From Myxococcus stipitatus (lineage in GTDB: Bacteria; Myxococcota; Myxococcia; Myxococcales; Myxococcaceae), in NCBI RefSeq assembly GCF_038561935.1, contig NZ_CP102770.1, forward strand, positions 9,114,001 through 9,178,000: a stretch of DNA of 64,000 nt. Reading direction: 5' to 3'. The stretch's first letter is position 1; each line of letters starts with the position of its first letter. The notes beneath the pieces are model-generated. The model made no database searches. It was not told where the DNA came from and saw nothing but the letters and a program-made list of their open reading frames with translations. Shown in pieces: positions 40,972 to 48,759 of this stretch. The position numbers and the translations under genes are program-made.

Positions 40972-41829
40972 TCAGCCTGTCACCGCGGGTATTTCTGATC
41001 CAGACGAGGGGTCCCAGCAGGACTCCGGTGACTCCAGCGCCGCGGCGACATGCCGCAGCACGCGTGAGATCACCTCCACGTCCAGGGCTCTCGCGTCCCA
41101 CGTGCACGTGAGCGTCATCAGCTTGCCCGGAACCAGCGCCCCCGCCTCCACCACCGGCACGGTCCGCACCGAACCGGGCGCCAGCACCAGCGGCACCCGC
41201 GTGTACGGCACCGTCGCGACGTAGCCCCGCTCCAGGCCCAGCGAGCCCAGGCTCGTCACCACCACCGAACCGAAGGGGTCTCTCGGCATCCCCACCCAGC
41301 GCAGATCCACGTTCAACGTGAACCAGACGAAGGACAACAGCCGCAGCGCCCACCCCATCAACATCCCCGGGATTCGATAGGAGCGGCGCTTGCCCCGCTC
41401 AATCTCCGCGTCCGCGCGCGAGCGCACCCGCCCCACCCTGCGCTCCAGCTCCCGCCCGAACGCCGCCAACGACAACCCATCCGCGTGAGGCACCGTGGCC
41501 GTGGTCAGGTCCACCCGCCCCGACTCCTCCGGCTGCACCACGAGCACGCACACCCCCACGTCGGCCCGCTGGGATGGCGCCCCCCAGCGCAGGAGCACGT
41601 TGGCCTCGGGATACCGGCGCAGCGCATCCGCCGCCGCCTTCGCCACCAGGTGCGTCACCGTGAGCCGCTGCCCCGTGCGCGCCTTCCAGCCCTCGAGGAA
41701 CTCCAGCGCCTTCTCCATCCGCACGTCCAGGGACGCGTAGGCACTGGGGTCCCTCGGCGAGCGCCAGGCCCCCAGGGCGAGCTTGCGGAAGACTCCCGGC
41801 GGCGGCGCCGGCTTCAGGTCGAGGTTCAC
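40972..41829 (-). CDS. 2-oxoacid dehydrogenase E2-like acyltransferase domain, catalytic His replaced
   Basis: 285 residues from a GTG at 41829 with GGGGGG six bases before it. The whole protein is one CAT/E2-type catalytic domain: an N-terminal SAYASLDVRMEKALEFLEGW region, VTHLVAKAAADALRRYPEAN, NVDLRWVGMPRDPFGSVVVT and LGSLGLERGYVATVPYTRVP. It has no lipoyl or E1-binding domain. In normal E2 proteins the end reads D-H-R-x-x-D-G; here it is TWDARALDVEV, so the catalytic His is Ala and the Gly is Val. A hydrophobic stretch (MGWALRLLSFVWFTLNV) lies mid-protein. It is probably not an acyltransferase; a binding or scaffold role is more likely. Confidence 0.8.
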   Translation of the reverse strand: MNLDLKPAPPPGVFRKLALGAWRSPRDPSAYASLDVRMEKALEFLEGWKARTGQRLTVTHLVAKAAADALRRYPEANVLLRWGAPSQRADVGVCVLVVQPEESGRVDLTTATVPHADGLSLAAFGRELERRVGRVRSRADAEIERGKRRSYRIPGMLMGWALRLLSFVWFTLNVDLRWVGMPRDPFGSVVVTSLGSLGLERGYVATVPYTRVPLVLAPGSVRTVPVVEAGALVPGKLMTLTCTWDARALDVEVISRVLRHVAAALESPESCWDPSSGSEIPAVTG

Positions 41830-41946
41830 GGGATGTCCCCCCGCTTCGCACGGCCCCCCCGCGCCTGCAACCCCACCCTGCGCCGCGCCCCCCACCCTGT
41901 TAGACAACGCCACCGCAGGAAGCACCTCTCTTCCGAGGCCCCCGAC

Positions 41947-42876
41947 ATGACGCCCCTTGCCCTGGCCCTGTCCGTCGCTCTCCATGCCGCGCCCTCCCCC
42001 ACCAAGGCCCCCCCGCCCTCGAAGCCCCCCGCCAAGAGCATGACCGCCCCCTCGACGACCGAAGACCTCGCCACCGCCACCCGCACCTGGCACGAGCAGC
42101 GCCTCCAGCGCCTCCAAGCCGAGGACGGCTGGCTCTCCCTCGTCGGCCTCTTCTGGCTCAAGGAAGGCGAGCAGACCGCGGGCTCCGCCCCTGACAGCGC
42201 CCTGGACTTCCCCGACAACACCCCGGCGAAGCTCGGCACCTTCACCCGCAAGGGCAACACCGCCTCCTTCCAGCCCGCGCCCGGCGTGCAGCTCACCCGC
42301 AACGGCCAGCCCTTCACCGGCGGCGAGCTGAAGTCGGACGAGACGGGCTCCCCCGATATCGTGCAGCTCGGCAGCCTCAACTTCCACGTCATCCAGCGAG
42401 GCGACAAGCTGGGCGTGCGCGTGAAGGACTCCGAGTCCCCCGCGCGCAAGCAGTTCCACGGCATCCCCACGTACCCCGCCAGCGCCGCGTGGAAGGTCAC
42501 CGCGCGCTTCGAGCCCGCCACCACGCCGCGCACCCTCCAGGTGCCCAACGTGCTCGGCACCACGGAGGAGATGAAGGCCCCCGGCGTGCTCGTCTTCACC
42601 GTCGACGGCAAGGAGCACCGCCTCACGCCCGTGGAGGACGGCTCCAACAAGCTCTTCGTCATCTTCGCGGATGAGACGAACCGCGACGCCACCTACGGCG
42701 CGGGCCGCTTCCTCTACGCCGACATGCCGAAGGATGGACAGGTGGTGCTCGACTTCAACCGCGCCTACAACCCGCCCTGCGCCTTCACCCGCTTCGCCAC
42801 CTGCCCGCTGCCGCCGCGCGGCAACCGCCTGGCCCTCCGCGTGGAAGCCGGCGAGAAGCGCTACGGCGACCACTGA
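41947..42876 (+). CDS. DUF1684 family exported protein
   Basis: 309 residues from the ATG at 41947. A short hydrophobic start (PLALALSVALHAAPSPT) looks like a signal peptide, followed by a Pro-rich stretch. The DUF1684 core is clear: DGWLSLVGLFWLKEGEQTAG near residues 60-80, FHGIPTYPASAAWKVTARFE, and the end DFNRAYNPPCAFTRFATCPL with its Cys pair. The family is widespread, beta-rich and uncharacterised. It is divergent from the E2-like gene and convergent with the second trigger-factor-like gene across a strong hairpin. Confidence 0.88.
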   Translation: MTPLALALSVALHAAPSPTKAPPPSKPPAKSMTAPSTTEDLATATRTWHEQRLQRLQAEDGWLSLVGLFWLKEGEQTAGSAPDSALDFPDNTPAKLGTFTRKGNTASFQPAPGVQLTRNGQPFTGGELKSDETGSPDIVQLGSLNFHVIQRGDKLGVRVKDSESPARKQFHGIPTYPASAAWKVTARFEPATTPRTLQVPNVLGTTEEMKAPGVLVFTVDGKEHRLTPVEDGSNKLFVIFADETNRDATYGAGRFLYADMPKDGQVVLDFNRAYNPPCAFTRFATCPLPPRGNRLALRVEAGEKRYGDH

Positions 42877-42885
42877 CGTGTCCGA

Positions 42886-42924
42886 ATCCGCGCGGCGGTG
42901 ACGCCCCCGCCACGCCGCGCGGAT
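42886..42924. terminator. Hairpin between convergent genes
   Basis: ATCCGCGCGGCG (42886-42897) and CGCCGCGCGGAT (42913-42924) are perfect 12-base arms around a 15-base loop, with no U-run. The position between two stop codons suggests a bidirectional terminator. Confidence 0.65.
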
Positions 42925-42941
42925 GAAGCCCCCCGCAACAC

Positions 42942-43952
42942 CTACGCGTGCAGCACCCGGCCCTCGAACCACGGCTCGGAGCGCGTGGTGCCCATCGCCG
43001 CGGAGTCCCCGCGCGCGCGGGCCGCGAGGCCCTCGGACAACACGTGCGCCTCCGCGCACACGCCCTTGAGTCGCTCGGACATGGCGACGGCCCGAAGCCC
43101 CAGCTGGAGCCGCACCCGGTGCTCCGCTTCGCGCCGCGTGGCCCCATCATCCAGCCACCCCTCGAGTGCCTCGCGCATCTGCTCCGAAGCAAGGCCCAGC
43201 CGGACCAGCACCGGGTACTCGACCTCTGACCAGCAGCGGCGGAGCTCCTCGTCGACCAGGCTCCGAGGCACCTCGACACGCGTGCGACGCGACCACTCCC
43301 GCAGCGCCTCGACCTGACGCTGGCGCTGGTCCTGGGCCTCCCACTCGGCGGCGAGTTCCTGGCGCAGATGCGCCATCACCTCATCGAGCGTGGCACCGCG
43401 CGCGAGGTTGGCGAAGAAGTCCGAGGACTGCTCATCGAGCGCGACCACTTCGCGCGCGGCCCTGAGCTTCACCGCGAAGCGAGCCACCACGCCCCGGAGC
43501 GCCTCCACCGGATGGTCCACCGGAAGCGTGAGTTCCACCGGGTGAGTCTCCCCCACCTTCAAGCCCACGAGCGACTCGAGGAGCCCTGGGAGCCGCGAGT
43601 TCGCGGCGACTTCGGTCCACCACTCCGAGCGCGCGGAGAAGGCCATCAGCCTTCCGTTCGCGAACCCAAGGACATCCAAGAGGACGTCATCCCCCGCCGC
43701 CACCCGCTCACCCGGCGCGCGGTTCCTTCTCGGGGCCACGGCTCGGCACAACGTCCGGTAGCGAGCGAGGACGGCCTCCTCCGTGAAGGACTCCGACACC
43801 TGGGCCCCTTCGCTCGAGGGTACCACCGAGATATCCGGGGCCCGGAACCGGAGGCGGGCCAGTGCACCCGAGCCCCTGGCCAGGAGCCCCATCCCCTGAA
43901 GCTCGCCCGTGGAGAGCGGCAAGCCCGCCGTGCTGGAGTCGTGGGAGCGCAT
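42942..43952 (-). CDS. Second trigger-factor-like PPIase/chaperone, no ribosome-binding domain
   Basis: 336 residues from the ATG at 43952; the exact start is uncertain and an inner ATG (MGLLARGSGALARLRF) is possible. It aligns with the protein at 38527 over its whole length: VLLDVLGFANGRLMAFSARS, RLPGLLESLVGLKVGETHPV, FFANLARGATLDEVMAHLRQ, VEVPRSLVDEELRRCWSEVE and the LGLRAVAMSERLK arm. Like its paralogue it lacks the ribosome-docking N-terminal domain of trigger factor. Identity to the paralogue looks low (around a third by eye), so the duplication is old. The gene converges with the DUF1684 gene and follows the PfpI gene on the same strand. Confidence 0.8.
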   Translation of the reverse strand: MRSHDSSTAGLPLSTGELQGMGLLARGSGALARLRFRAPDISVVPSSEGAQVSESFTEEAVLARYRTLCRAVAPRRNRAPGERVAAGDDVLLDVLGFANGRLMAFSARSEWWTEVAANSRLPGLLESLVGLKVGETHPVELTLPVDHPVEALRGVVARFAVKLRAAREVVALDEQSSDFFANLARGATLDEVMAHLRQELAAEWEAQDQRQRQVEALREWSRRTRVEVPRSLVDEELRRCWSEVEYPVLVRLGLASEQMREALEGWLDDGATRREAEHRVRLQLGLRAVAMSERLKGVCAEAHVLSEGLAARARGDSAAMGTTRSEPWFEGRVLHA

Positions 43953-43993
43953 GGAGGCCGTTACGCACACCACCCGCATCCGGTTACACGCGC

Positions 43994-44575
43994 TCAGTGC
44001 ACCATGGCCGGCTGGGCCCAGAGCTCTTCCCGCAGGAGCGGTGAATCGACTCGCGGCGAGTTCCCCTGGGCCACCTGCCGCAGCAGCGCCTCGCAGAAAG
44101 CCCAGACATCTCCCGGGTGGCGCGAGGTGATGAGGTGGCCATCCTCCACCACCTCCCGGTCCACCCAGCGCGCGCCCGCGTTGATGAGGTCTGTCTTCAG
44201 CGAGGGCCACGACGTGAGGAGTCGCCCCTCCGCGATGTTCGCCTCCACCAGCAACCACGCCGCATGGCAGATGGCCGCCAGGGGCTTCTCCGCGCGGAAG
44301 AAGTCCCGCACCAACCCCACCATGTCGATGTCCAGGCGCAGCACATCCGGCGAGTAGCCTCCCGGAATCACCAGCGCGTCGAAGTCCCGCGAGCTCACGT
44401 TCCTCGCCGCCCGCTCCGGCGTGACGACCTCCCGCCCCTGCCTGCCCCTGACGGCCTGCCCCGCCTCCAGTCCAATCACCACCGCCTCGTGGCCTGCCTG
44501 CCTCACCTGGTCATAGGGGACGCGGAACTCCTCGTCCTCGAAGTCGTCGGCCAGGATGAACGCGATGCGCGCCAT
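43994..44575 (-). CDS. DJ-1/PfpI-family protein
   Basis: 193 residues, the usual PfpI size. ARIAFILADDFEDEEFRVPY is the typical first strand with its Asp/Glu patch. The nucleophile elbow AAICHAAWLL places Cys103-His104, and DALVIPGGYSPDVLR and RLLTSWPSLKTDLINAGARW complete the YhbO/PfpI-like signature. The family covers intracellular proteases, glyoxalases and protein deglycases that protect against carbonyl stress. It should be cytoplasmic. The second trigger-factor-like gene lies 41 bases downstream on the same strand and may share the transcript, which would pair two protein-quality functions. Confidence 0.92.
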   Translation of the reverse strand: MARIAFILADDFEDEEFRVPYDQVRQAGHEAVVIGLEAGQAVRGRQGREVVTPERAARNVSSRDFDALVIPGGYSPDVLRLDIDMVGLVRDFFRAEKPLAAICHAAWLLVEANIAEGRLLTSWPSLKTDLINAGARWVDREVVEDGHLITSRHPGDVWAFCEALLRQVAQGNSPRVDSPLLREELWAQPAMVH

Positions 44576-44767
44576 GAGACGTCTCCTTGTTCCTCGCGGG
44601 CGGGTTGTCCCGCCCGCTCAAGGTGCCCACGCGCCAGACGCCGACACAGCCTCGCCCGAGCAACCCGCCCGCCCGTCCGCCGGGCCGACACGGGCCCACC
44701 CCGCTCACGTCCGCTCCCCTGCCCTCGGCGCTGGCGTGGGAGCGCACCCACGGACATTAATCGCCCC

Positions 44768-45934
44768 ATGCGCGCCTCTCGCCTGCTCGCCTCCGCCACC
44801 CTGGTGCTCGCCGTGTCCACCTCCGCCTGCCGCAAGAGCCAGGCCCAGGGCACCGCCTCCCCACAGGACTGCGTGCGTGTCGCGGATGACTGGGGCCCGG
44901 ACGGCGCCGTGCCCTTCACCGTCGACGTCGTGGCCAAGGGCCTCGAAGTCCCCTGGGGCATCGCCTGGCTGCCCGGTGGCGACGCCCTCGTCACCGAGCG
45001 ACCCGGTCGCATCCGCCTGCTGAAGGCGGGCGTCCTTCAACCCAAGCCCGTCGCCACCGTGCGCATCACCGAGGCCGCGGAGGGCGGACTGCTCGGCATC
45101 GCCGCGCATCCCGACTTCGCCACGAACCGTCAGGTCTACGTCTACGTCACCACCGACGCGAGCGGCCGCGACGAGAACCGCGTGGAGCGCTGGACGCTCT
45201 CCGAGGACCACACCACCGCGACGTTCGACCGGGTCATCTTCGGCGGCATCCCCTCCGCGACCTACCACGACGGAGGACGCCTGCGCTTCGGCCCGGACGG
45301 CATGCTCTACGCGGGCACCGGCGACGCGAGAGACCCCGACCGCTCCCAGAACGTGAGTGACTCCGCGGGCAAGCTCCTGCGCCTCACGCCCGAGGGCCAG
45401 GTGCCCCAGGACAATCCCTTTGCCGGCTCCCCCGCCTTCCTCACCGGCCTGCGAAACCTCCAGGGCTGGGACTGGAAGGATGCCACCACGCTGTACGTCA
45501 CGGACCACGGCCCCAGCGGCGAGACGATGCGCCGAGGCCACGACGAGATAAGCCTCGCACGCCCGGGGGCCAACCTGGGCTGGCCCGGCATCTACGCGTG
45601 CGAGCTCCACGAAGGGCAGGTCACTCCCTCGCTCACCTTCGCGGACGCGATGCCGCCCGGGGGCGCCGCCCTCTACACGGGCACCTCCATCCCCGAGTGG
45701 AGCGGCTCGCTGCTCGTGGGCACGCTCGGCTCGCGACACCTGCACCGCGTGGAGTTCGCCTCGGACAACCCGGCGCGCGTGGCCCGTCACGAGGTGTACC
45801 TGCGCGACACGTACGGCCGCCTGCGCGAGGTGACGATGGGTCCCGACGGCCACCTCTACGTCACCACCAGCAACTGCGATGGCCGCGGAGACTGCGGGCC
45901 CCGGAAGGACCTCATCCTCCGTTTGAGGCGCTAG
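44768..45934 (+). CDS. PQQ-dependent sugar dehydrogenase-like lipoprotein
   Basis: 388 residues from the ATG at 44768, giving a lipoprotein signal (SATLVLAVSTSAC). The mature part is the soluble glucose dehydrogenase (GSDH/Hhip-like) beta-propeller: LEVPWGIAWLPGGDALVTER, GLLGIAAHPDFATNRQVYVY, YHDGGRLRFGPDGMLYAGTG, GLRNLQGWDWKDATTLYVTD, GETMRRGHDEI and GANLGWPGIYAC. These carry the PQQ and calcium site positions. Members oxidise sugars in the periplasm or simply bind sugars. It is anchored by lipid at the membrane. No PQQ biosynthesis gene is in the window. An antiporter gene follows after 27 bases. Confidence 0.9.
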   Translation: MRASRLLASATLVLAVSTSACRKSQAQGTASPQDCVRVADDWGPDGAVPFTVDVVAKGLEVPWGIAWLPGGDALVTERPGRIRLLKAGVLQPKPVATVRITEAAEGGLLGIAAHPDFATNRQVYVYVTTDASGRDENRVERWTLSEDHTTATFDRVIFGGIPSATYHDGGRLRFGPDGMLYAGTGDARDPDRSQNVSDSAGKLLRLTPEGQVPQDNPFAGSPAFLTGLRNLQGWDWKDATTLYVTDHGPSGETMRRGHDEISLARPGANLGWPGIYACELHEGQVTPSLTFADAMPPGGAALYTGTSIPEWSGSLLVGTLGSRHLHRVEFASDNPARVARHEVYLRDTYGRLREVTMGPDGHLYVTTSNCDGRGDCGPRKDLILRLRR

Positions 45935-45961
45935 GACTCGAAAGCCTCTCGTGAAGGGGGA

Positions 45962-47584
45962 GTGACCGCGCGCACCCGTTCTGGAAGACTGCGCGCCGTG
46001 CACTTGGAGATGCCTCTCGTCATTGGATTGATGGTGGCTGCCATCGTCCTGGCCATCGCAGCCAAGCGGGCGAACATGCCCTACAACGTGGCGCTCGTCG
46101 TGGGAGGCTTGCTCATCTCGGTGGGCAACCTGCTGCCTGGCGTGCCGCCCCTCAACCCGGAGGTGGTGTTCCTCGTCTGCCTGCCGGCGCTGCTGTTCGA
46201 GGGCGGCATCATGGCGGACCTCAATGGCATCCGCGCCAATGCCTTGCCCATCCTCATCCTCTCCACGCTGGGCATGGTGCTAGCGATTGGCGCCACGGGC
46301 ACCGCGCTGCACTTCCTGGTGGACCTGGCCATCTGGCCCGCCCTGCTGCTCGGCGCGCTGCTGTCCGTGACGGACACCGTCTCCATCCTCTACGCCTTCC
46401 GCCGCGCGCCCGTGCCGCCGCGCCTGTCCGGCATCATGCAGGGCGAGAGCCTCTTCAACGACGGCACGGCCCTGGTGGCCTACGCGGCCATCGCCAGCGT
46501 GGTGGCCGGAGCCGCGGCGCCCTCCCTTCCCATGCTGGCCGCGCGCGTGCTGCTCGCGTCCGCGGGCGGCGCGGTGGTGGGCCTGGCGGTGGGCATGCTG
46601 GGCGGCTTCGTCATCCGCCACACCGAGGACCCGCTCGCCGAAATCATGGTGACGACGGCCGTCGCGCTGGCCTCCTTCGTCGTGGCCGAGCAGCTCCACC
46701 TGTCCGGCGCCATCTCCGCCGTCGTCGCGGGCCTGGCCGTGGGCGTCGGGATGCGCAAGAACGTCTCGCCCCAGAGCCAGGTGGCCATCCACTCCTTCTG
46801 GGAGTACGCCACCTTCGGGGTGAACACCTTCCTCTTCCTCGCGGTGGGGCTCACCACGAAGCCGGAGACCTTGCGCGGCTACGTGCCGGAGACGCTCATC
46901 GCGGTGGCGTGTGTGCTGGCCGGGCGCGCGGTGGCCATCTACGGGCCCTTCCTGCTCTTGCGGCTCATCCGCCCCGCGGAGGCGGTGCCGCCTCGCTGGC
47001 AGCACGTCTTCATCGTGGGCAACATCAAGGGCGCGCTCTCCATCGGCCTCGCGCTGGGCCTGCCCGCGGCCACGCCGGGCCGGGAGAAGCTGGTGGCCAT
47101 CGCCTTCGGCGTGACGCTGGTGTCGCTGGTGGGCCAGGGCTTGATGCTCACGCGCGCGCTCAAGTGGCTGGGCCTCTTCCGGCAGGACGAGGTGGCCCTG
47201 GCCATGTCCGAGCAGCGGGGCCGGCTCATCGCCAGCCGCGCGGCGCACCAGGAGCTGGCGGTGTTGCATGAGCAGGGGCTGGTGCCTCGGGCGGCGTATG
47301 ACCACCTGCGCAGCGAGTACCAGGTGAACATCGCCCGCGCCGAGCGCGAGCTGCGGCGGCTCAACGAGCACCACCTCACGCAAGGGGCGCGAGACCTCAT
47401 CGCGATGCGGCGCCGGCTCATCGACGCGGAGCGCACGGCGCTCCAAGGCGCGCGTCGCAGCGGGCTCATCCCGGAGGCGACGGCGGAGCACATGCTGGCG
47501 CAGCTGGATGAGCGGACGCTGAATCTGGAGAAGGTGCTGCACGGCGAGGAGCAGACGGTGGAGCCCGGGAGGAAGGCGTCGTGA
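45962..47584 (+). CDS. Na+/H+ antiporter, CPA1/NhaP type
   Basis: 540 residues with about 12 membrane helices. Helices 4-6 carry the transport core: VFLVCLPALLFEGGIMADL, LGALLSVTDTVSILYAFRRA (the TDT/SVTDT site) and GIMQGESLFNDGTALVAYAA, with the paired acidic ND of CPA1 antiporters. The C-terminal ~140 residues are a cytoplasmic coiled-coil tail (LRSEYQVNIARAERELRRL; LAQLDERTLNLEKVLHGEE). The first codon shown is GTG at 45962; a GTG at 45998 with GGAAGA upstream is as likely. The stop overlaps the next start by GTGA, coupling it to a TrkA-like regulatory subunit. Together they likely control pH or K+/Na+ balance. Confidence 0.92.
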   Translation: MTARTRSGRLRAVHLEMPLVIGLMVAAIVLAIAAKRANMPYNVALVVGGLLISVGNLLPGVPPLNPEVVFLVCLPALLFEGGIMADLNGIRANALPILILSTLGMVLAIGATGTALHFLVDLAIWPALLLGALLSVTDTVSILYAFRRAPVPPRLSGIMQGESLFNDGTALVAYAAIASVVAGAAAPSLPMLAARVLLASAGGAVVGLAVGMLGGFVIRHTEDPLAEIMVTTAVALASFVVAEQLHLSGAISAVVAGLAVGVGMRKNVSPQSQVAIHSFWEYATFGVNTFLFLAVGLTTKPETLRGYVPETLIAVACVLAGRAVAIYGPFLLLRLIRPAEAVPPRWQHVFIVGNIKGALSIGLALGLPAATPGREKLVAIAFGVTLVSLVGQGLMLTRALKWLGLFRQDEVALAMSEQRGRLIASRAAHQELAVLHEQGLVPRAAYDHLRSEYQVNIARAERELRRLNEHHLTQGARDLIAMRRRLIDAERTALQGARRSGLIPEATAEHMLAQLDERTLNLEKVLHGEEQTVEPGRKAS

Positions 47585-48711
47585 AAATCGTCATCGCGGG
47601 AGGTGGACGGGTGGGCAGTGTGCTGGCCGCGCGTCTGGTGGCCGAACAGCACAGTGTGACGGTCATCGAGCGGGATGCCGCCACGTGCACGCGCCTCTTC
47701 GAGGAGGTGGGCGTGGTGACGGTGTGCGGCGACGCGACGAATCCGCAGATGCTGGAGGCCGCGGGCGTCACGTCCGCGGACGTGGTGGCGGGCGTGCTGG
47801 CGCGCGACTCGGAGAACCTGGCGTTCACCATGCTGGTGCGCAGCATGTCCCCGGCGCGCCTCATGGTGCGCATGTTGGACACCAGCTACCGCGAGGCGTA
47901 TCGGCTCGCGGGCGTGAAGGACCTGGTCGCCGAGGCCGAGGTCGTCGTGGCGAAGATGACCACCGCCATCGACTTCCCGCAGGTGGCGGGCTCGCTGCCG
48001 CTGGGGGACGGCGACACGGTGCTCTTCGAGCTGGCGCTGCCCATGCGCGCGCAGGTGGCGGGGCAGACGGTGGCGCAGGTGCGCGGCATGGAGGGCTTCC
48101 CGCGCGAGTGTGTCTTCATCGGCGTGGTGGACCCGCAGGGCCGCGCGACGCTGCCGGATGGGAGCACGCTGCTGAAGGCGGGACACACCGTCATCCTCGT
48201 GGCCCGGCGCGCGCAACTGGCGGAGGCGGTGACGTTCCTCACGCGGGAGCCGGTGGGCACCACGGGCGTGGCGGTCCTGGCCTCCACGCTGCGCAAGGTG
48301 GACTTCCTGGCGCCGCTGAACACGGAGGAACTGGAGACGGTGGCGCGAGGCGCCGAGCACCTCCAGCGGCCCGCGGGCACGGAGCTCTTCCGCCAGGGCG
48401 ACGCGGGCGAGAACTTCTACGTGGTGCTGTCGGGCGAGGTGCAGCTCAAGGACACCGGCGGCCAGTCAGTGGCCATGGTGAAGCCCGGGGGCTTCTTCGG
48501 AGAGCTGGCGCTGCTGACGGGTGAGCCTCGGACGGCGACGGCGGTGACGACCACGGCGTGTGAGCTGGCGGCGGTGGGACGCGACGACTTCCGCAGCGTC
48601 GTCATGGCCAATCCGGGCGTGGCGCTGGAGATGAGCCGCATCCTCGGCGAGCGCCTCTCGCGCGTGCAGGGCATCAAGCCCTCCAAGCGCTGGGGCCTCT
48701 TCGGGCGGTAG
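47581..48711 (+). CDS. TrkA/RCK protein fused to a cyclic nucleotide-binding domain
   Basis: 376 residues from a GTG that overlaps the antiporter stop. Residues 1-135 are a TrkA-N Rossmann domain (MKIVIAGGGRVGSVLAARL with Gly7, Gly9 and Gly12; GDATNPQMLEAAGV), which binds NAD(H). Residues ~140-225 are the TrkA-C ligand domain. Residues ~240-365 are a cyclic nucleotide-binding domain (LQRPAGTELFRQGDAGENFY, then GGFFGELALLTGEPRTATAV, the phosphate-binding cassette with its Glu and Arg). It is cytoplasmic and would gate the coupled antiporter in response to NAD state and a cyclic nucleotide. Fusion of these two sensor domains in one antiporter regulator is uncommon. Confidence 0.92.
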   Translation: MKIVIAGGGRVGSVLAARLVAEQHSVTVIERDAATCTRLFEEVGVVTVCGDATNPQMLEAAGVTSADVVAGVLARDSENLAFTMLVRSMSPARLMVRMLDTSYREAYRLAGVKDLVAEAEVVVAKMTTAIDFPQVAGSLPLGDGDTVLFELALPMRAQVAGQTVAQVRGMEGFPRECVFIGVVDPQGRATLPDGSTLLKAGHTVILVARRAQLAEAVTFLTREPVGTTGVAVLASTLRKVDFLAPLNTEELETVARGAEHLQRPAGTELFRQGDAGENFYVVLSGEVQLKDTGGQSVAMVKPGGFFGELALLTGEPRTATAVTTTACELAAVGRDDFRSVVMANPGVALEMSRILGERLSRVQGIKPSKRWGLFGR

Positions 48712-48722
48712 CGCCAAGGCCA

Positions 48723-48751
48723 CCGTGGGGCTCCCGGATGGAGCCCCACGG
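48723..48751. terminator. Hairpin between convergent genes
   Basis: CCGTGGGGCTCC (48723-48734), loop CGGAT, GGAGCCCCACGG (48740-48751): a perfect 12-base-pair stem without a U-run, 11 bases after the RCK gene stop and 8 before the convergent TPR gene stop. Confidence 0.7.
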
Positions 48752-48759
48752 CCGGGGGC

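Noticed and set aside
41830..43059. Upstream extension of the E2-like gene by 410 codons
   Set aside because: The extension is antisense to the DUF1684 gene and is Gly/Ala/Arg filler. The GTG at 41829 has a good ribosome binding site and the domain begins there.
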